Assembly: GCA_024195265.1 (NCBI GenBank)
Contig: JAJLRJ010000010.1
Location: forward strand, 23,908,681-23,972,680
Source: Dendrophyllia cribrosa
Taxonomy: Eukaryota > Cnidaria > Anthozoa > Scleractinia > Dendrophylliidae
DNA: 64,000 nucleotides
Direction of reading: 5' to 3'
Shown here: one piece after another, positions 44,651 through 55,809 of the stretch
Position numbering within the stretch: the first letter of the stretch is position 1
Layout of the letters: the number at the start of each line of letters is the position of its first letter
Position numbers and translations under genes: made by a program
The notes under the pieces: model-generated
What the model saw: only the letters and a program-made list of their open reading frames with translations
Database searches by the model: none
What the model was told of the DNA's origin: nothing

Positions 44651-46668
44651 ATTGAGCAACTAGTTAAAGAAAAATATAACTAATGAATTATATTCTTAAA
44701 TGGTGGCTCATTTTACTGCATATTTTTTTCTAACCTTATTTTGAACGATTTTAACTTAATGTTAATAATTGTCCGCAAAAATGGCATAAAATCAATAATA
44801 AGAAAATACATGCTGTCAAAAAAGCATATTTATGTTTAAAAAATGAGTTTTGGAAAAACACAAAATGTTTTGGAAGGCGTTTCAGACGTTGTCATAAAAA
44901 TTTTCCAGCTTGATTTATACAAACGTGACAATTCTTCATTGTTATCATTTCGGTAATGAAGAATTTATGGATATCAAAGGTTCGCAACACATCTCACAGT
45001 TCAGAATTTGAACTGGTTAAGTATGATTTTGCGTATTTCATTGTCTAGATCTTGACTTGTGATTGGCTAATTTCAGTTTGTCTCAAAATTTGTCTGGGTG
45101 GCCTTGGTTCGTGTGTTCGCACTGTAAGTATCATACTGTAACTCTACAAAAATGAGCGCGTCCCATTCATTTCCTGACACGCTCTTATTAAGTGTCTTGA
45201 AGTCGGGTATCAAGTAATTTTAAAGAGCGCCTCCTTAACGCGAAACTCCGACTTATGCGTGGTTGTATTTCGGATTCAGGGGTTCATTCTGCGCTTCGAC
45301 AAAATCGGGATGTAAATTTTCCTAATATAGTGGTCGAATTTGTTATTTAGCGTATTTAATTTGGTTGTTGTCACTCATGCTTAGTACTCTAACCGTAGTC
45401 TTCACTATCATAATGTTCACTATGGAATCACACACGCCCAATTTTAAAAGTAGAAAAATATTACTGTTACAAAACTCTTGAATTTTGTAGAACGAAAATC
45501 ATCCCTGAAAATAATGATCCAAGGCTCAAAAAAATCAAGTTTGCGGACTCCAGAAATGAAAGAGTAAAACAAATTAGTTGCTTTTCAGTTCAGAAATCGT
45601 GTACTTGTTTTGTCTTTTATGTGTTTCTCTTTTTGTCACTGTGAATTCCAAAATTTTAAGTGAACCGAAAAAAAATCATTTTAAATTTTTCGTATTGCAC
45701 ATGAACATTTAAATAACCACAATAACAAATTACGAAACGATGCACATCAAGATCGTCTGGTCCTTTTCTTGCCTTTATCAAGACTGACCAGCTTAATCTC
45801 ACTTGGTGAGTGGATATTTGCATAACGTATAAAATACCTGCCAAAATTAATTCGCGACTGAGAAATTTCTGCCTAATTCGTTCCTACGTCACTTAGTCAT
45901 CAGAAATTACATTTTAACGGACAAACCAGTATTAACACCTCGCTGTAAGTTTACAGAGATTTGTTACAGGGACCTGCTCAAGTCGTTCTTGCTTATTTTC
46001 ACCTCGCAAGCATGTATTATATGATGTCTTTTTTTATATTACCTCCGCTGGCATCTAAGCTTGGTCTGAAGCCCATCATGCATGAATATTTGGACAACGA
46101 ATACCATTGTACTGAGATGTCTACAACGTTTTATTGTATTTGAAGGTTTTGACAAATTCTGACAGATTATTTTTAGACTGTTGCTACCTTAAAATTACTA
46201 AAATTACTACCTTTAATCCTCGGACGTATACGCAAACTTATACCGCCACCGTGGTACGAGTCTCGTGAAGGCAGGATCTTTTGAGAATTTTTCGGTCGAC
46301 GCTAAATAAGCCGCCCCGCACATTTTTTCAGGGACACCTTTGTGCTTGAAACAGGTACTCACTCCAGGCCTCGCTTTCTTTATTTGGCTCAGACTCCTCC
46401 GGCATCGAACGCACTCTTTTTTTACCTGTGGTCACCGTTGAGTTCCGAAATTAGCAGCCCCGTTACTTTCGAAATTGGCAGGCCTAAGGGGCCGCAACTT
46501 TCGGGTAGCCGCACCTTTCGGGTAGCCGCTACTTTTGGGCAGCTAAAATATGTGAGTAATTAAAGAAAAAAAATTGTCGATTGTGACATCGCTCTCCCAA
46601 CGTCTGGAGAACTGGATGACGAAATCAGTACTGTGAGTGGACTAGACAACTATTCGAATGAGGAGTTG
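44651..46668. other. No recognised gene
   Basis: Only short open frames. A direct phrase CTTTCGGGTAGCCGC repeats near 46500-46530. Nothing else recognised. Confidence 0.4.
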
Positions 46669-46751
<83 letters not shown>

Positions 46752-46757
46752 GATAGA
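46669..46757. repeat. (GATA)n microsatellite
   Basis: About twenty-two GATA units, adjoining a LINE 3' end. Confidence 0.95.
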
Positions 46758-46850
46758 TGGATAATCTTTATTTAAACACGGTAAAAATTCGTCAGCTAAA
46801 AATCATCAGTGGTTCGATGACGATAGCGGTAATGATTAATGTAACCCGGC
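46758..46850 (-). mobile_element. LINE 3' end fragment
   Basis: Starts GGATAATCTTTATTTAAACA CGG, the reverse complement of a LINE 3' terminus closely like that at 11235 (AATAAACTTTATTTCAACAC). The microsatellite is its tail. No coding part retained; the inner boundary is uncertain. Confidence 0.55.
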
Positions 46851-47097
46851 AATATTTTAATGCTGGACAATTAGCAGATTTCGGTTAAAATTGTAAGTTC
46901 CCGCTCAAAGTTTAATCACTGAAGTCAAGACTTAAATGCTTGTTCCAGGCGAGCAATTTTCGTTTACTTTGTTTTAAAGATGTTTCTGTGCGATTTTAGA
47001 TTGGACCGTTACTTTCGGGTGGGCCCGCTACTTTTGGGACTCTACGGTACTACAAGTTATTATCTTTATATTGTACAGCCCGTTTAACCCTATTCAG

Positions 47098-48138
47098 CGT
47101 GGGCTTTTATTTTAGTTCCTGAGCCCTTGGGGGTGGGGGGGGGGGAGGGGCACATTGTGCCCCCCCCCCCCCTCCTCGTAACTTCAAGAACATTAAGGCT
47201 ATGACAATGAAACCTAGAGGGTACATAGTACGTCCAAAACTGTCTCCTTTGCGGTCTGCACAATCGAACGATGACGGCATATAAATCAAATCCAATAATT
47301 AAACGCTAAATGACGTAAAAATATAAAAGTTATACCAATAAACATTGTTTTTCTTCAATGAAATGTACAAATATGCAAATTAAAAAAAAAATATGGCTGT
47401 CAAAATCTTGTTGCCATGGAACCATCAAGTCACGTGATTAATAAAACGTCATATCAAATTGTTGCCAGATAAATTTTAGGAAAAGTCACAAAGTTTGATG
47501 GCGTTTGAATACATATTAACCCTATTCAGCCTGGACTTTTTTTTTTAGTTCCTGAGCCTGCGGGGGGGGGGGGGGGGGGGGGGGGGGGGGCGGCACAATG
47601 TGTCCCCCCCATCGTAACTTCAAGAACATTAAGACTATGACAATGAAACCTAGTGGGTAAATAGTACGTCCAAAACTGTCTCCTTTGCGTTCCGAATAAT
47701 GGAACGATGACGTCATATGACGTAGTTATTATGTAATTAGTTATACGGCCGCCATCTTGGATTTCTGAAATTTTTTAAAACCTCTTAAAAACCGTCCAAA
47801 TTGACGCAAAATTAATCAAAACCAATAAATAAACGCTAAATGACGTAAAAATACAAAAGTTATACCAATAAGCATTGTTTTCATTCATTCAAAGGTATAA
47901 ATAGGCAAATTTCAAAAAACATAGTTGACAAAATCTTGTTGCCATGGAAACGTCAAGTCACGTGATCAAAAATTGTCATATGATATTGTTGCCAGATAAG
48001 TTTTAGGAAAAGTCACAAAGTTTGATGGCGTTTGAATACATATTAAAGAAGTTAACCCCTCCCCCCCCCCCCCAGCTCGAATAGGGTTAAGGAAGTTATG
48101 AATGTTGAAAGTCTCCCCCCCCCCCAGGTTGAATAGGG
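47098..48138. mobile_element. Family A copy carrying a nested copy
   Basis: TTAA at 47094-47097 and 48139-48142. Starts CCCTATTCAGCGTGGGC and ends GAATAGGG. Its body is split by another family A element at an internal TTAA (47516-47519). The sequence either side of the inner copy joins to give the normal family interior (ACATA-TTAA-GGAAGTTATG). Confidence 0.88.
47520..48086. mobile_element. Family A copy nested at TTAA
   Basis: 567 bp from CCCTATTCAGCCTGG to CGAATAGGG with TTAA on both sides. It carries a G homopolymer of about 27 bases on the left and a C tract on the right. Same orientation as its host copy. Confidence 0.9.
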
Positions 48139-48142
48139 TTAA

Positions 48143-49729
48143 TTAAAAACACTAAAACAAACAAGATATAGAAAGAGACGTGTTGTCAAATTTGTAGAAT
48201 AAGCGTTGTTGGGGGACTAGCAACTTATTCTACACTCAACTGTTCGGGACTCTGAGTAAGCAGACTTCAGTAGCTTGCTCTGGCTTTTATTCTTGATTAA
48301 ACTTCCACAGTTCTTCACAGTTCAGGTCCTTCACAGTGTTCTGCTTAGAATGGTTCTCGCATAACTTTTATCTGGGCTGAGAATTAGCTATCAATCAACG
48401 TCAAAAACATCAAAAAGTAACCGTGATTGGTTAGGACAAATCACCGCATTAACATATATTTCTTCGATATTTTCGTTAGAGTCAAAGCTGACTTCTCTTG
48501 AAGTTTTTACTATCATTTCGGAACTACTCAACAAAACAAAACTACGAGAGAAATATAAAAATTACACGGTACATTCTTATTGATTAACATTTAGGAGTTA
48601 TAGTAAGTTCACAAATAAAAGTTGTTGTTTACAATTTCTACACAATCATTGATTACCGCCCTTTTCATATCATTAAACAAGTACATCCATATTACACTGA
48701 GTGATCTTGAACGAACTTTGGTAGATATTAGATCCTTTGCTACTTAATACCACCTTCTATCGTACGTTACGTGACTTGTGAACAGGGTCTAAAAAGTAAT
48801 TAAACAGTCTCGATTAATGTCCGAAGAAGTCACCTAAATCGATATAGTTTTACGGAAAAATAAGACAGTGAAATGAAAATAACTTACTCTAACTAGAAAC
48901 CATTTCCAAATAGTGCGCTTAGAAAAACTTGACCTGAGCTTTATTTAATTATCTTGACTAAACACCTTTACTGATTAGAGCATAAAGTCAATTAATGTGT
49001 AAATAATTACGTAATGGTAATTACTTAAAGAAAGGTGTTACGGATAAGCTAAAGTTTCTATGAAATATAAACTGGTATGATCTCGCAAAAGGCATGAAGG
49101 TTTAACGCTAAAAAATGATTAAGAATGGTATTTTTCCAGAAAGGGCATCGCGAAATGTCAACCTGAAGTTAAGGGGTCAAATCATAACCCAATTGACCTT
49201 GAGGTGAATAGCATCATTGCAAAACAGAAAGACCCGATTTAAGATTGTTTATTCAGTGAATTAATTTGTTGTGAAGTACCGAGTGATAATTATCGAAAAG
49301 CTCTTGCTCTGTACCAAAATCATATCAGAGAAAACATCATTTGATCACTACGAAGAATCACTTACAAGATTACAAATTAAGATCGAGTCAACAACGTTTT
49401 TAAGTGCTCCAAGATTATATAATTCTTATTGCATATATTTTTAACACCAAAACAAGTCTCCCTTAATTCTAATACATAGAATAAATAAACATATGTGACG
49501 TTTCGTTGCTTGCATTTTTATTGTTTTACAAATTACTAGCAAAGTACAATAAATGGATTTTTAGCGGAGCACTCGCGGGCCGAAGGCCCGCTGCGTAGCC
49601 CCATACTCATAGAACCTATGCCCGTCATTTTTCATGGTCATGGCTTAAGTGGAATGTTTCGCGGGCGCGTCGTTTTGCGTGCATATAATTAAGTCTTCCA
49701 CGAAGTACAAGCCCCGCCGCCGCCCTAGG
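48143..49729. other. No recognised gene
   Basis: AT-rich. No ORF longer than about 60 codons and no repeat recognised. Confidence 0.4.
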
Positions 49730-50136
49730 TACTTGGTGTATCCGTGATCATAATGTAGAGAACTTCATGTATCCCTTATTGTAATGTATTTAGATATATT
49801 ACAGTGTAATTTAGGGTCGGATTACAGTATCTAGGGTTAAAGCACTGATTTTAGTATTTAGGGTTAAGCACTGATTCCAGTATTTCCAGTGTATCGAAAA
49901 GGTTAGTTCTTATATATGGTCTGGGCTAGCAGTATATTATCTTATATCCTTAAAAAATTACAGTTTCCGGCAGCTAGTCCTCAGTGGTGTAGTGAGTAGT
50001 GTGCATGCAGCAGATCATACGGCCCGAGTCAGCTGCCGATATCGATTCCCTATTCTGCTGTTTTTTTTTATCTTCATTTCTACTGAAATAAAATCTAAGT
50101 GTTTAAATACAAAATAACAAGGGATACACCAAGTAC
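49730..50136. mobile_element. TIR element enclosing tRNA-like sequence
   Basis: Perfect 15-bp inverted ends, GTACTTGGTGTATCC and GGATACACCAAGTAC, enclose about 377 bp with no ORF. Contains a tRNA-like head at 49970-50055. Confidence 0.7.
49970..50055 (+). other. tRNA-like SINE head
   Basis: Box A-like AGTGGTGTAGTGAGTAG and a degenerate box B-like GATATCGATTCCC about 50 nt apart, as in RNA polymerase III promoters of tRNA-derived SINEs. No full cloverleaf can be drawn. Confidence 0.4.
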
Positions 50137-50140
50137 ATAC

Positions 50141-50186
50141 CGTTGTCCGCCGTACGCCGTACGCCGTCCGCCGTACGCCGTCCGTT
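50141..50186. repeat. CCGTACG-type short tandem repeat
   Basis: Six imperfect units of CCGTACG/CCGTCCG. Confidence 0.85.
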
Positions 50187-50800
50187 GGACAAGACTAGCT
50201 CGCGGGCGCGTATAACATCGCAAAACATGCGTCACGTCAACGTCAAGCGAGGCTTTGTTTTTCGCGCGGTTACACGGCCGAATGTCACGTCAGCTGGGAA
50301 AGCACTGATGTTTTGCTGTGTTTACTAAGCGGAGAAAACCGTTTAAATTAAAGTCGTTATTTTCCTGCATTTTTTCGCGGTTTGCTACTCAAGACAGGGA
50401 TACTAATTAAGGGATACTCAGAAACCGCTTTAGTGGAAAAAGAAGAGCTTTCAGGGATAAAATCTTGCTTCGAGGATGGGAGCAATGCGGGCAGATGTTT
50501 GTTGTCACTTCGGGTTTCAGAACTGAAGCGGAGATTTAAAGAATTTCCAAGCAGTAGAGGGACGTAAAGGTAAAACAAAATACATTTGTCGATGGGAACT
50601 TATGTTGATGTCAATCTGTGATTGACTTTTTCTTTGTGTTCTCTCTAGTTTCGGAGAATTGTTTATAAAACGTGCTAAAATTCAGTCGTTTTAATTTCTT
50701 TCATCGAAGACAGCTCGGCAATGGTTCGCGTTTTGCTTTTAAACATAAACTTATGGAGATTTGAATAATTTTTTTCCAAAGAAGATTGTGTTGTCCATTT
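50187..50800. other. No recognised feature
   Basis: Short overlapping frames only. Confidence 0.4.
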
Positions 50801-51030
50801 TTATGTGTTTGTTCATTCATTACATGGGTTGAAAAGCGATTTTATGTAAACAAAACAAGACTTGGATTTTACAGTTCTAACTTCACTCGCGTGGCCTTAT
50901 GCAAATATGTTTGTGTATTTTTGGCAATTTTGATTTCCAAATCAGTTTCTCGGACAATTTTTGATAAGCAACAAGTGTATTTTATTTGGAAAATAGTCGT
51001 ACTAGTTATTTTAGACGGAGAACAAGTTGT
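50801..51030. repeat. Dispersed repeat, copy 2
   Basis: Second copy of the 23183-23392 repeat, starting TATGTGTTTGTTCATTCATT, with an insertion GGCCTTATGCAAATATGTTT relative to copy 1. Confidence 0.75.
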
Positions 51031-51064
51031 TTATGTGAACTTTTGTACAGTATAAAGCACGTTA

Positions 51065-51244
51065 CAGACGAGCAAGTTTTCTATGACAAGTTTTACCTTT
51101 ACAAGTTTTACTTGCTCGTGTGTAAGTAAAAACTTGTCAATATTTTCCTTGTCAAGTGCACTCGTTTAAAAGCTGACATGCTGGCTTTTAAACAAGGCAA
51201 CTTGTCATAGAAAAACTTGACAAATCGCAAAACTTGCTTGTCTG
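51065..51244. mobile_element. TA-flanked TIR element
   Basis: 180 bp. Left end CAGACGAGCAAGTTTTCTAT, right end inverse AAACTTGCTTGTCTG; TA on both sides. Internally, ACTTGTCA words occur in both orientations. Confidence 0.8.
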
Positions 51245-51246
51245 TA

Positions 51247-52019
51247 TGCTCAACAAGGAAAACTTGACAAAAATCGTTGCGAAATCACGGGCGATCAGTA
51301 TTGCACTAACCGAAAAAAATTGTGAAAACTTTTCTTATCTGTTTCTCTTAGTTCTGCAACTAAATTGTTTGCAAAACCTTGAGACTTACAACGTGTTTGC
51401 GTTGCCCAAGGGCGAACCCGCCACCTGCAATTCATGTGTCTCTTCGAGTACTCATATTGCATAAGCAAAGCAAAACCAAGACCATAAGCAAGCACCTTGC
51501 TTTTTCTCCCTTGTTAAATACATGTAAGCTATGATCAACGAATAAAATGGTGTTGTGTTGTCTTCGTCCGCTGTACAATTGTATTGCTGGCTACAATGAA
51601 AACTTGTCAAAGATAACTTGTTTATTCGTTCACACGGGCAATAAATAAATAATTCTTATTGTTTAAAATTGGCTCGACCAAATTTTAACAAACGGTTTTT
51701 TAAATATTCAATAACATAGCTGCTCAGTGAATATTGATAGTGCCACAAACTACGGTTTTAAAGTTCTCATTATTTGAAATGCAATAAAAATGGGAATTCT
51801 GACAAATTTCATGAAATTTTAATGAGTGGATTTTGAGAAATTGTCGTTTGTGTACATTGTTTACAAAACGGAGCTGTCTCATATTCTTTCTAAAAACCCG
51901 CGCCGTCACTCGAATTGCTACTGACCGCCCGCGAAACTGTGTTCGGCCACCACAATATAACTGTTTTCTAATTATAACTAGTTGGTTACATTAACCATTA
52001 GCTTTCCGATACTGGGTTT
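51247..52019. other. No recognised feature
   Basis: AT-rich. ACTTGTCA-like words recur near 51250 and 51600. No gene recognised. Confidence 0.35.
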
Positions 52020-52520
52020 AAAAATTTAACTGCTTCCAGTCAATCTGCTAGGGTTTTATCATATCACTGTTATCAGAACAACATAGTTACTCGTAATGCC
52101 TCTTCTGAACAACTATCAGATATTCCCTTTTATAGAACAAACATTAGAAAGTTCTCTTTCACCATTATTGGACGATATTTTTGGAACGATCTTCCCCCTT
52201 CCATCCGTTCTAAGACTACTAAAAAACTATTTAAGAAATCTCTTTTCAGTCATTACTTATCCCAATACTAAATAAATGCTAGATTAATATAGTTGCTTTA
52301 TCTACTCGTACTTAATATACATATTGTTTTCATATGTATGTGTGCATGTGTGTGTATGTTTTTATTTGTTTATTGTATGTTTTTTAGCATTTTCTCCTTT
52401 ATATCCCCTTAATTAAATATCCTTTATATTTTCCAACTATGAGGGCAAGGTATTAGTTTAACTATTTTTGCCCTTTTTCTCTTTATTTCTTAATTATTCA
52501 TTCTTGTAAATTGTCCCCGC
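52020..52520 (+). mobile_element. CR1/L2-like LINE 3' fragment
   Basis: A plus-strand frame (52020-52271) encodes the conserved C-terminal tail of this LINE class, RKFSFTIIGRYFWNDLPPSI, then KLFKKSLFSHYLSQY and a TAA. Compare FIGAKIWNSIPFNIR in the element at 11.4 kb. A 3' untranslated region follows up to about 52520. The reverse transcriptase core is missing (5' truncated). It is a different, diverged family from the 11-16 kb LINE. Confidence 0.75.
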
Positions 52521-52698
52521 CGACAACACATCAACAACACAGTTTGTTTTTGGCCAAGAGAGAAGTTTATTTCCACATCCGAAGACACGAAATATAAATC
52601 AATAGAACATCAAAAGAAATAAACCTCTCTGCCACCAAAAACCCGGCCAAAAACCAACCGTGACCTGAAGGGATAAAGTAAAGCGAGAAATAACGAGA

Positions 52699-53706
52699 TT
52701 ATACACGAATAATTGCTTGTCGCAGTTGACTCGCAAGTGCAAGCTTAGATTCTAAACTAAATTCTAAATAAAGTTTATATGCATCACTAGACCAGTCACC
52801 ATACAACTGGATAAGTTCCCCCGGAACTCCGCAACTAAAGGCCCAAGAGGCTGCTCCTCGTCGAAAAGAATGACCGCGGAAACTCTGTGCATGGGAAATC
52901 CCGGCCGCGACCAAGCATGAACGGAAATTTGAAACAAAACTACGCTTTGTGAGGGGGATGAGACCTTTGGGACTAGAAATTAGAAAAACGGGACAAGAAC
53001 GGCGAGCGGGGACTAAACGAATCATTCGTAAATAAGCAGAAACAGGGCATAATGGCGAATCTACAACTCTGAGCAATGGAATGTGAAGACGACGCTCGCC
53101 AAATTGAATCGTTTTTGTACACTTAAATGTAACTAAGAGGCCATTAGAAGTAACAGCCACATCACCACGGGTGAGATGGCGGCGAGGGTCAAATAATTTA
53201 GCAGACTGTGGTACAATGTTAGAAAGACGAGCCATAAGATAAAACGTAAACAAAAAGGCACAAAACAGAGTCGACGAACGCGGATCACCTTCCAACTCAA
53301 GAACACGGGAAATGCGAAGTAAAATGGAAGGGGTAACCGGTGGGGCCCTGCGCGGGGTGTGCAAGGCATTGCGAGCGATACCGCGCAAAGTGAGGGAGAG
53401 AATAAAGTCTTTCGTGAAAGGGTAATCCGCGCCCGTAAATAAATGTAACAATTTAACGCCACTTAAATAGTTTCTAATCGAAGCGGGCGTTAGAGTGCGA
53501 CTTAAAAACTGCATGTAAAGACAAACGGTATCCAACGTAGCCGGAATAGGAGCTAACTTAAAATAATGACAAAATAGGAAAAAGGCCTTAAATTGAGTTT
53601 TTAAGTTAGTGAAAGTTCCAGCACTATAGGCGGAGCGCTGCGAGTGCTTGAGATCCCGTCGAAGACGCCTGAGCTCTCTGAACCCTGAAAGAGTAAAGTT
53701 CCAATG
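52699..53706 (-). CDS. Tyrosine recombinase of DIRS-like element
   Basis: Minus-strand frame open from 53706 (directly after the RNase H stop, same frame) to 52699. N-terminal core-binding part with DTVCLYMQFLSRTLTPASIR. Catalytic domain with the first Arg in FYLMARLSN, the HxxR block in GHSFRRGAASWAF, and the nucleophile Tyr in DWSSDAYKLYLEF. It joins the circular DNA copy of the retroelement to the genome. There is no ATG at the very start; the first ATG (53535) is after part of the core-binding domain, so translation probably came from a fused pol frame. Catalytic residues intact. Confidence 0.85.
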   Translation of the reverse strand, partial: HWNFTLSGFRELRRLRRDLKHSQRSAYSAGTFTNLKTQFKAFFLFCHYFKLAPIPATLDTVCLYMQFLSRTLTPASIRNYLSGVKLLHLFTGADYPFTKDFILSLTLRGIARNALHTPRRAPPVTPSILLRISRVLELEGDPRSSTLFCAFLFTFYLMARLSNIVPQSAKLFDPRRHLTRGDVAVTSNGLLVTFKCTKTIQFGERRLHIPLLRVVDSPLCPVSAYLRMIRLVPARRSCPVFLISSPKGLIPLTKRSFVSNFRSCLVAAGISHAQSFRGHSFRRGAASWAFSCGVPGELIQLYGDWSSDAYKLYLEFSLESKLALASQLRQAIIRV

Positions 53707-54237
53707 TTAGAAAGGACCGTAGAAGCGGAACATCGCATCAGGAACGGGAACGTCTTGCCAATGATCGCGCTGAACGCGCTGAGAAAATTGTTCCTTTGCT
53801 GACAAAGAGCAAGAATCCCATCGGGAGAGAAGATCCGCTAAATGATTCGAGGCACCGGGAACATGCACTGCACGGACTTCAAACTCGTAAAGGGCAGCAA
53901 AGTAACAAATCTCACGTAAACAGGAATTCATGAAAGGGTTACGACACCGTCCTGTATTTACCACAGTTACGGCCGCTTCGTTATCACAACGAACAGTGAT
54001 GCGAAGTCCGGTCCAACGAGTTCCCCATAATTTCAAAGCAACAACGATTGTTAAAAGTTCCAAAGAACTTATGTCAAGGTGCTTTTCAGAAATAAAAGGC
54101 GGAAAAACCGCATGGAAATACTGGTAATTGCACACACCGCCACAGCCAGTAAGACACGCATCGGTCGAAAACACCTCGTCCGGAGAAGTCCACTTGGTAA
54201 CGTTAATCATAGATACGCCGTTATACTCTCGCGCCAT
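53707..54237 (-). CDS. RNase H of DIRS-like element
   Basis: Contains DEVFSTDACLTGCGG (first Asp), SLELLTIVVALKLWG (Glu), ITVRCDNEAAVTVVN (Asp) and NHLADLLSRWDS (last Asp), the full catalytic set. It degrades the RNA strand during reverse transcription. The frame starts just at the deletion breakpoint, where EYNGVSMINVTKW is already family sequence. A TAA (53709-53707) separates it from the recombinase in the same frame. Confidence 0.85.
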   Translation of the reverse strand: MAREYNGVSMINVTKWTSPDEVFSTDACLTGCGGVCNYQYFHAVFPPFISEKHLDISSLELLTIVVALKLWGTRWTGLRITVRCDNEAAVTVVNTGRCRNPFMNSCLREICYFAALYEFEVRAVHVPGASNHLADLLSRWDSCSLSAKEQFSQRVQRDHWQDVPVPDAMFRFYGPF

Positions 54238-54509
54238 GTAGAAATATTCAATGCGGAGGGTACAGGAACCCTAGCAACTAAATAATTTGGCTCACCAGTT
54301 TGAGCCACCAAATCATGAACATCACAATAAGAATAACAAACCGCACGAGGCGAAAAAGCATGTGAAAAACTCGACTGCAAACTCGAACTTGAACCGCAAA
54401 CGGACTCTGTACAATCAAAAGGAGCCGCTGCATCATGGAAACTGTCAATTCTAGAAAATAAAATGTCATGTTCAACATCCTCAGAAAAACAAGGAACACT
54501 TTCATCCAC
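54207..54509 (-). pseudogene. Pol N-terminus of DIRS-like element, cut by deletion
   Basis: Encodes an acidic start and ends VPVPSALNISTWRESITAYL, the segment that in DIRS elements precedes the reverse transcriptase. It stops abruptly at 54207 because the deletion shifts the frame. The overlap with the RNase H frame (54207-54237) marks the junction. Confidence 0.7.
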
Positions 54510-54544
54510 AGACTGAGCATGGTGGACGAAGGTGTTCGAATGAG

Positions 54545-55180
54545 TTAGTTTTTTGTCTCCGAACTGGCAGAAACAAACGGACAGTCAGACGAACCAGCGC
54601 GATGTTGCTCTTGTTTTCTTGATTGCACCCAGCAGTCGGAGCAAATGTGCCGCAGCCACTTCCGTTCGCCGCGAAGATAGCCATAATGGGCTTGATTAAA
54701 AGAACATTGTTGTCGTTGAAAATCTCGACAATACAAGACCTGGGTTGAGGACGTTGAAGATCCTGCACTGGTACTTGGAGACGATTTGTGCGCTTTAGGA
54801 TGCCCGTAGAGAGTGCGGCTCTCCAAATGAAACAACGAATCGCCCCACTTGAGAAGGCCTCGCTCGATTTCCAGAAGAACAGCCCCGTGAAAACTGAGTA
54901 CGGCTTGCCACTCGTATTGCTGGGCAAAATACGACTGGTTAGCCGTAAGAAGGGCACGCAGTTGCTGATTATCAGCCTGGACCTCCTTTAGACCATTGGT
55001 AAGCGATTTTACCGCGCCTACCAAAGAAGCGAGAGTGATTTCGAAAGAGTCGACTTGGTCATCTTCAACGGCAGAGACATCAGCGCTTTGTTCTGGCCCA
55101 GTGCAACCTTTGCCCGACTTTCCAAATGTATGGTCCGAGAGTGGCGTCTTGCAGCCAGAACAACGACGAGTTTTACCCAT
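54545..55180 (-). CDS. Gag-like ORF1 of DIRS-like element
   Basis: Starts at ATG 55180-55178 with MGKTRRCSGCKTPLSDHTFG, a small zinc-finger-like start. A coiled-coil stretch around VKSLTNGLKEVQADNQQL follows. Near the C-terminus a cysteine/histidine module, YCRDFQRQQCSFNQAH and HICSDCW, is typical of DIRS gag proteins. 211 codons, uninterrupted. It probably binds element RNA. Confidence 0.75.
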   Translation of the reverse strand: MGKTRRCSGCKTPLSDHTFGKSGKGCTGPEQSADVSAVEDDQVDSFEITLASLVGAVKSLTNGLKEVQADNQQLRALLTANQSYFAQQYEWQAVLSFHGAVLLEIERGLLKWGDSLFHLESRTLYGHPKAHKSSPSTSAGSSTSSTQVLYCRDFQRQQCSFNQAHYGYLRGERKWLRHICSDCWVQSRKQEQHRAGSSDCPFVSASSETKN

Positions 55181-55330
55181 AATCAACAGACACCAAACTA
55201 CACGAGGTAGAAAAAACGAAGAGAAAAACAACACGAGGTAGAAAAACGATGTGACCGTAACAAAAGTGATAGAAAACTGAAATACAAAACGATCTACAAT
55301 CTGTATAAGCAATGCCTATCAATAGTGGGT

Positions 55331-55809
55331 GTGTCGCGTGCGGTTGCCAATTAATCCCTTTGAGCGGAAGCGCCCAGAGGAAAACAACTACTTGTTAATC
55401 TTTGGAGAAATAAATACTACGACTACCACTACTACTAGTACCACTGTAATCTGCTAGGGTCAGTCCTACGATCATTTCTGAGTATCTTGAAGTATCGATA
55501 CTTTCTCTTCAAGTTTGTCGAAGTTTTCTTGCATTTGGCTCAGAAGGTTCCTTGCTATTTCCAAGTCGTGATAAATAGCTTCCCTTTCTGTTGACACGCC
55601 GGACTCCTCCTCTACTGTGAAAAACAATATTACTTATCAATTGATAGTAACGACTGCAATTTGCAATTTTATCATGTTCACTCAAAGCATGGACTACTTA
55701 CAAAAGCAAGGTTCGATACTGAAAGTGGAAGACAGCCATTCCGAAAATCCGGGTAGGGGGCAGATAGGGGGTGGGATCTTCAGAAATTGTAATTGTTAAA
55801 AACTTCGTA
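55331..55809. other. No recognised feature
   Basis: Contains a short ACTACTACT-type run near 55430. No gene recognised. Confidence 0.4.

Larger units (their letters stand above)
52540..55330 (-). mobile_element. DIRS-like tyrosine-recombinase retroelement, RT deleted
   Basis: The minus-strand order is gag, start of pol, RNase H, tyrosine recombinase. This matches DIRS-type elements, which integrate with a tyrosine recombinase instead of an integrase. The reverse transcriptase that should lie between the pol start and RNase H is absent, lost in an internal deletion near 54215-54232. Terminal and internal complementary regions of the family were not identified with confidence, so the ends are approximate. 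Confidence 0.85.

Noticed and set aside
43992..44651. Frames of 106-173 codons on both strands
   Set aside because: They arise from minisatellite units near a multiple of three bases; no domain and no unique sequence.
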